Notes under the pieces: model-generated
Seen by the model: the letters and a program-made list of their open reading frames with translations, nothing else
Told to the model about the DNA's origin: nothing
Databases searched by the model: none
Shown: positions 4,762 to 7,280 of the stretch, piece after piece
Position numbering within the stretch: position 1 is the first letter of the stretch
Layout: each line of letters begins with the position of its first letter
Translations under genes and position numbers: made by a program
Assembly (NCBI GenBank): GCA_013153555.1
Contig: JAADEF010000069.1
Location: forward strand, 1-7,280
DNA length: 7,280 bases
Source: Candidatus Nanohalarchaeota archaeon
Lineage (GTDB): Archaea; EX4484-52; JAADEF01
Direction: 5' to 3'

Positions 4762-5136
4762 ATGGCTGAGACTTATATTGCAGTAGTGAGGGTAAAAGGA
4801 ACCGTTGGAGTAGATAAAAGAATAGAGGAGACTTTGAAAAGGTTAAAGCTTACTAAACCCAATCATGTTGTATTCTATAAACTAACTCCTTCTATTGAAG
4901 GAATGGTTAAGAAAGTAAAAGATTATGTTACTTGGGGAGAAGTGGAAGAGAGCTTTATAAAAGAAGTTGAAAGCAAGGCATCTAAAAGCAAAGAAGATGA
5001 TAATCTTTACAGATTAGCACCTCCTAGAAAGGGATATGGAAAAAAAGGTATAAAACATAGCTATTCTAAAAAAGGAGCGGTAGGTTATAGAGGAAAGGAT
5101 ATTAAAGATCTCATTGTAAGGATGATACATGAGTGA
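4762..5136 (+). CDS. rpl30: Large ribosomal subunit protein uL30, shortened form
   Basis: uL30 is a large-subunit 23S-binding protein. The 124-residue product has the family N-terminal fold with IAVVRVKGTVGVDKRIEETL (6-25), KPNHVVFYK (32-40) and MVKKVKDYVTWGEV (48-61). It ends with the archaeal RLAPPRKGYGKKGIKHSYSK (84-103) and AVGYRGKDIKDLIVRM segment. Archaeal uL30 is usually about 150-155 residues. The missing part is the helical stretch between TWGE and the RLxPPRKG motif, here reduced to about 20 charged residues (61-80). ATG 4762 follows GTGAT (4752-4756) with a five-base gap. Both family ends are intact, so this looks like an internal shortening rather than truncation. Confidence 0.94.
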   Translation: MAETYIAVVRVKGTVGVDKRIEETLKRLKLTKPNHVVFYKLTPSIEGMVKKVKDYVTWGEVEESFIKEVESKASKSKEDDNLYRLAPPRKGYGKKGIKHSYSKKGAVGYRGKDIKDLIVRMIHE

Positions 5137-5148
5137 AGGTGTTGGTTC

Positions 5149-5634
5149 ATGGTAGTGCGATTTAAAAAGAAAGTAGTTAAAAAAAGAGGATCTCGTACTT
5201 ATGGTTATGGAAGTCCTAAGAAGCACAGAGGAAAAGGATCTAAAGGAGGTAAAGGTAAAGCAGGAGTTGGTAAAAAAGCAGGTCACAAGGCAATTAAATT
5301 AAGAGAAATGGGTTATGGTTTAGGTAAATATGGATTTACGATGCCTCCTGAAGCTAAAACTCTTTATTATGTGATTACTTTGACAGAATTAGTAAGTTCT
5401 ATAAGCGAATTAGAAGCAGAAGGATTGGTGAAAAAAGATAAAGAAGGATATGTGATTGAACTAACCAAATATAAAAAGTTACCTGTAAAAGTCATAAAAT
5501 CTTTAAGATCTGATAGTGATAAGTTTTTCAAAAATAATTCTGGAACATTAAAAATAGCCAAGATCACCAAAGGCGCGAGAGATTATTTGGAATCTCATGG
5601 TTGGAAAATTGAAGCATTAGAAGATTCTTCTTAA
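5149..5634 (+). CDS. rpl15: Large ribosomal subunit protein uL15
   Basis: uL15 threads a basic glycine-rich N-terminal extension into 23S rRNA and has a globular C-terminal domain. The 161-residue product shows the archaeal pattern RGSRTYGYGSPKKHRGKGSK (13-32), further Gly/Lys-rich sequence to about residue 48, then KYGFTMPPE and an L15 C-terminal domain with LVKKDKEGYVIELTKYKKL and ITKGARDYLESHG. The length is close to the family's usual 145-165. ATG 5149 follows AGGTG (5137-5141) with a seven-base gap. A GTG codon two codons later is an unlikely alternative. A T-rich stretch (5635-5645) follows the stop, before secY. Confidence 0.96.
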   Translation: MVVRFKKKVVKKRGSRTYGYGSPKKHRGKGSKGGKGKAGVGKKAGHKAIKLREMGYGLGKYGFTMPPEAKTLYYVITLTELVSSISELEAEGLVKKDKEGYVIELTKYKKLPVKVIKSLRSDSDKFFKNNSGTLKIAKITKGARDYLESHGWKIEALEDSS

Positions 5635-5659
5635 TTTTTAATTTGTAAGGTGTTATGAA

Positions 5660-7033
5660 ATGGGACTTGAAGGAATAATGCGGTTTATTCCTAGCGTTTC
5701 TGTTCCTCAAAGAGAGGTTGCTTTTAAAGAAAGGTTGTTATGGACATTACTTGCTTTATTGGTATATTTTGGTTTAACCGAAGTGCCTGTCATAGGTTTG
5801 GATGTTCAAGCAGAGAGTTATTTTGCCCAAGTTTCTGCAATTTTAGGAGCAAGTTTGGGTAAATTAGCTATGCTTGGTATTGGACCTATTGTGACTGCTA
5901 GTATTATTCTTCAATTATTGGCAGGATCAGGAATTTTAAATATTGATTTAAATACTCATCAAGGTAGAGCATGGTTTCAAGGCATGCAGAAATTATTAGC
6001 ACTTATTTTTAGCTTTTTAGAAGCAGGTTCTTTAGTATTGTTAGGTAATATGAAAGCATCATCTCCTGAGTTTGTTAAATGGATTATTCTTCAAATAGCT
6101 TTAGGTGCAATTATTATTATTTATTTAGATGAATTAGTAAGTAGATGGGGTATCGGATCAGGAGTTTCTCTATTTATTTTGGCAAGTGTTTCCAAACAGC
6201 TTTTCATAAGGACATTTGATATAACCCGAACTTTGGATGGAAAATTTGTAGGTATAATACCTGATATGATAAGAGTATTGATGCAGGGCGGTGCCAAATT
6301 AAGTGATATTTTATCTTATTATATCATACCTCTTGCAGTAACGGTGGTTATCTTTTTAGTAGTGGTTTATGCACAATCTTTGCGAATAGAAGTTCCTTTG
6401 GTTATGAGTAGTTTTAGAGGATTTGGAAGAAAGTGGCCTTTGAAATTCATTTACACAAGCAATATGCCTGTAATTTTGGCATCTGCTCTTCTTATTAACT
6501 TGAGGTTATTTGGAAGTATTTTGAGTTCCAAGGGCATTTATATTTTAGGTAAATTTAATGAATACGGATATCCTGAAAGTGGATTGTTGTATTATCTTAC
6601 CCCTCCCAATAATTTCCTCATAAACCTCATTCATTGGAACTTAACTGCTACTGATGTTGTAAGAGCTGTGCTGTATCTTATTTTCTTTGTAATTCTTAGT
6701 GTAATATTTTCAGTATTTTGGATGATTACTTCAGGTATGGGTCCTGCAGATGTTGCCAGACAAATAATAAATGCAGGAATGCAAATTCCTGGATTTAGGA
6801 GAGATCCAAGAGTAATTGAGAGAGTACTAGAAAGATACATTCCACCTTTAACTGTGTTAGGTGGTGCTTTTGTAGGATTGCTTGCAGCATTTGCAGACAT
6901 ATTTAGTGCTTTGGTTTCTGGTACTGGATTGTTGTTAGCTGTTATGATTGCTCACAATATGTATGAACAAATTATGAGATATAATTTAGAGGCAATGCCG
7001 TCTTTGATGAGGAGGTTAATAAGTAAAAGTTAG
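5660..7033 (+). CDS. secY: Preprotein translocase channel subunit SecY (Sec61 alpha type)
   Basis: SecY is the protein-conducting channel in the cytoplasmic membrane, working with SecE and Sec61beta on ribosome-bound nascent chains. The 457-residue product has ten hydrophobic segments near residues 25-45, 66-88, 107-130, 138-156, 164-182, 217-238, 268-290, 333-358, 394-413 and 416-436, with the plug region at about 50-65. SecY signatures are clear: GIGPIVTASIILQLLAG (73-89) and LDELVSRWGIGSGVSLFI (156-173). The ribosome-contacting cytosolic loops are near 241-262 and 360-392, the latter carrying IPGFRRDPRVIERVLERYIPP. Full length is typical for archaea. ATG 5660 follows AGGTG (5648-5652) with a seven-base gap. 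It sits 25 bases after uL15, the conserved archaeal order. Confidence 0.98.
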   Translation: MGLEGIMRFIPSVSVPQREVAFKERLLWTLLALLVYFGLTEVPVIGLDVQAESYFAQVSAILGASLGKLAMLGIGPIVTASIILQLLAGSGILNIDLNTHQGRAWFQGMQKLLALIFSFLEAGSLVLLGNMKASSPEFVKWIILQIALGAIIIIYLDELVSRWGIGSGVSLFILASVSKQLFIRTFDITRTLDGKFVGIIPDMIRVLMQGGAKLSDILSYYIIPLAVTVVIFLVVVYAQSLRIEVPLVMSSFRGFGRKWPLKFIYTSNMPVILASALLINLRLFGSILSSKGIYILGKFNEYGYPESGLLYYLTPPNNFLINLIHWNLTATDVVRAVLYLIFFVILSVIFSVFWMITSGMGPADVARQIINAGMQIPGFRRDPRVIERVLERYIPPLTVLGGAFVGLLAAFADIFSALVSGTGLLLAVMIAHNMYEQIMRYNLEAMPSLMRRLISKS

Positions 7034-7042
7034 AGTGGTATC

Positions 7043-7280
7043 ATGGATAAAATGTTGGTTTTAGTTGTATCTAGTTTCCTAATTGCTTTAATAAGTAATG
7101 TTGTTATGAAATACACAACTGATCAACATAAAATGAAAGCAATTAAAGAGAAAATGGAATCATTAAGGAAAAAAATGAAAAATAAAAAAGATGATGTAGA
7201 AGCAATGAAAAAAATCATGCAGGAACAGAATGCTTTAGTTATGGAACAAATGCGTTTGTCCATGAAATCTTTATTTTATA
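7043..7280 (+). CDS. EMC3/TMCO1-type (DUF106) membrane insertase homologue, 5' part only
   Basis: The visible 79 residues begin MDKMLVLVVSSFLIALISNVV, a first membrane helix (about 3-22), followed by KYTTDQHKMKAIKEKMESLR and a Lys/Glu/Met-rich predicted coiled coil to about residue 73, then SMKSLFY at the edge. This layout (N-terminal helix, TDQ..M motif, cytosolic coiled coil, then further helices) is that of archaeal DUF106/EMC3/TMCO1 proteins of the Oxa1/YidC superfamily, which insert membrane proteins beside SecY. The later membrane helices lie outside the window. ATG 7043 is 9 bases after the secY stop, with only a weak GTGGT site (7035-7039). In many archaea adk lies between secY and this gene. 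Here it does not. Confidence 0.85.
   Translation, partial: MDKMLVLVVSSFLIALISNVVMKYTTDQHKMKAIKEKMESLRKKMKNKKDDVEAMKKIMQEQNALVMEQMRLSMKSLFY

Noticed and set aside
5655..5678. Seven-residue ORF from ATG 5655 overlapping the secY start
   Set aside because: Out of frame, too close to the ribosome binding site for normal initiation, and likely a chance product of the ATGAAATG sequence.
1582..6900. Six minus-strand ORFs of 62-90 codons (1582-1794, 2934-3143, 4294-4482, 5014-5286, 5367-5570, 6631-6900)
   Set aside because: Each lies antisense within confident r-protein or secY genes, and its Ser/Phe/Leu-rich composition is the complement of Lys/Glu-rich coding sequence.

Overview
This window is an archaeal ribosomal-protein (spc-type) operon on the + strand. 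A tRNA-Leu gene lies divergently upstream of it, and a hairpin-rich convergent spacer lies beyond the tRNA. The proteins are of archaeal type: eL32 and eL19 are absent from bacteria, uS5 has the archaeal/eukaryotic CGSWEC...HEPHS motif, and SecY is the archaeal/eukaryotic Sec61-like form. Ribosome binding sites are mostly AGGTGAT-like, a short tRNA-Leu lacks an encoded CCA, and the DNA is AT-rich. Broken r-protein synteny, low-complexity Lys/Ser tails, a shortened uL30 and an N-terminally extended uS14 fit a small-genome DPANN-type lineage (Woesearchaeota/Pacearchaeota/Nanoarchaeota-like). That placement is inference, not proof.

Layout. Positions 1-190 hold no gene. They are almost entirely perfect or near-perfect hairpins, including a tandem pair with compensatory base changes (30-78), a 25-bp hairpin-forming direct repeat (79-103 and 166-190), and a hairpin whose loop is complementary to an upstream segment (114-153). 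Oligo-T runs on the + strand suggest terminators for a + strand gene entering from the left. Positions 190-275 (minus strand) encode tRNA-Leu(UAG). Positions 276-436 are a divergent promoter region with two copies of TTTTTAAAA. From 437 to 7033 eleven genes run head to tail with little or no spacing: uL5, uS14, uS8, uL6, eL32, eL19, uL18, uS5, uL30, uL15, SecY. The 5' part of a twelfth gene, an EMC3/TMCO1-type (DUF106) membrane insertase homologue of the Oxa1 superfamily, runs off the right edge.

Together the genes supply six large-subunit and three small-subunit universal or archaeal proteins plus uL15, the translocation channel that docks on the ribosome exit tunnel, and a probable partner insertase. 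The stop codon of one gene is often part of the ribosome binding site of the next, which suggests tight translational coupling. No unmistakable new protein system is visible. The most unexplained element is the structured spacer at 1-190.
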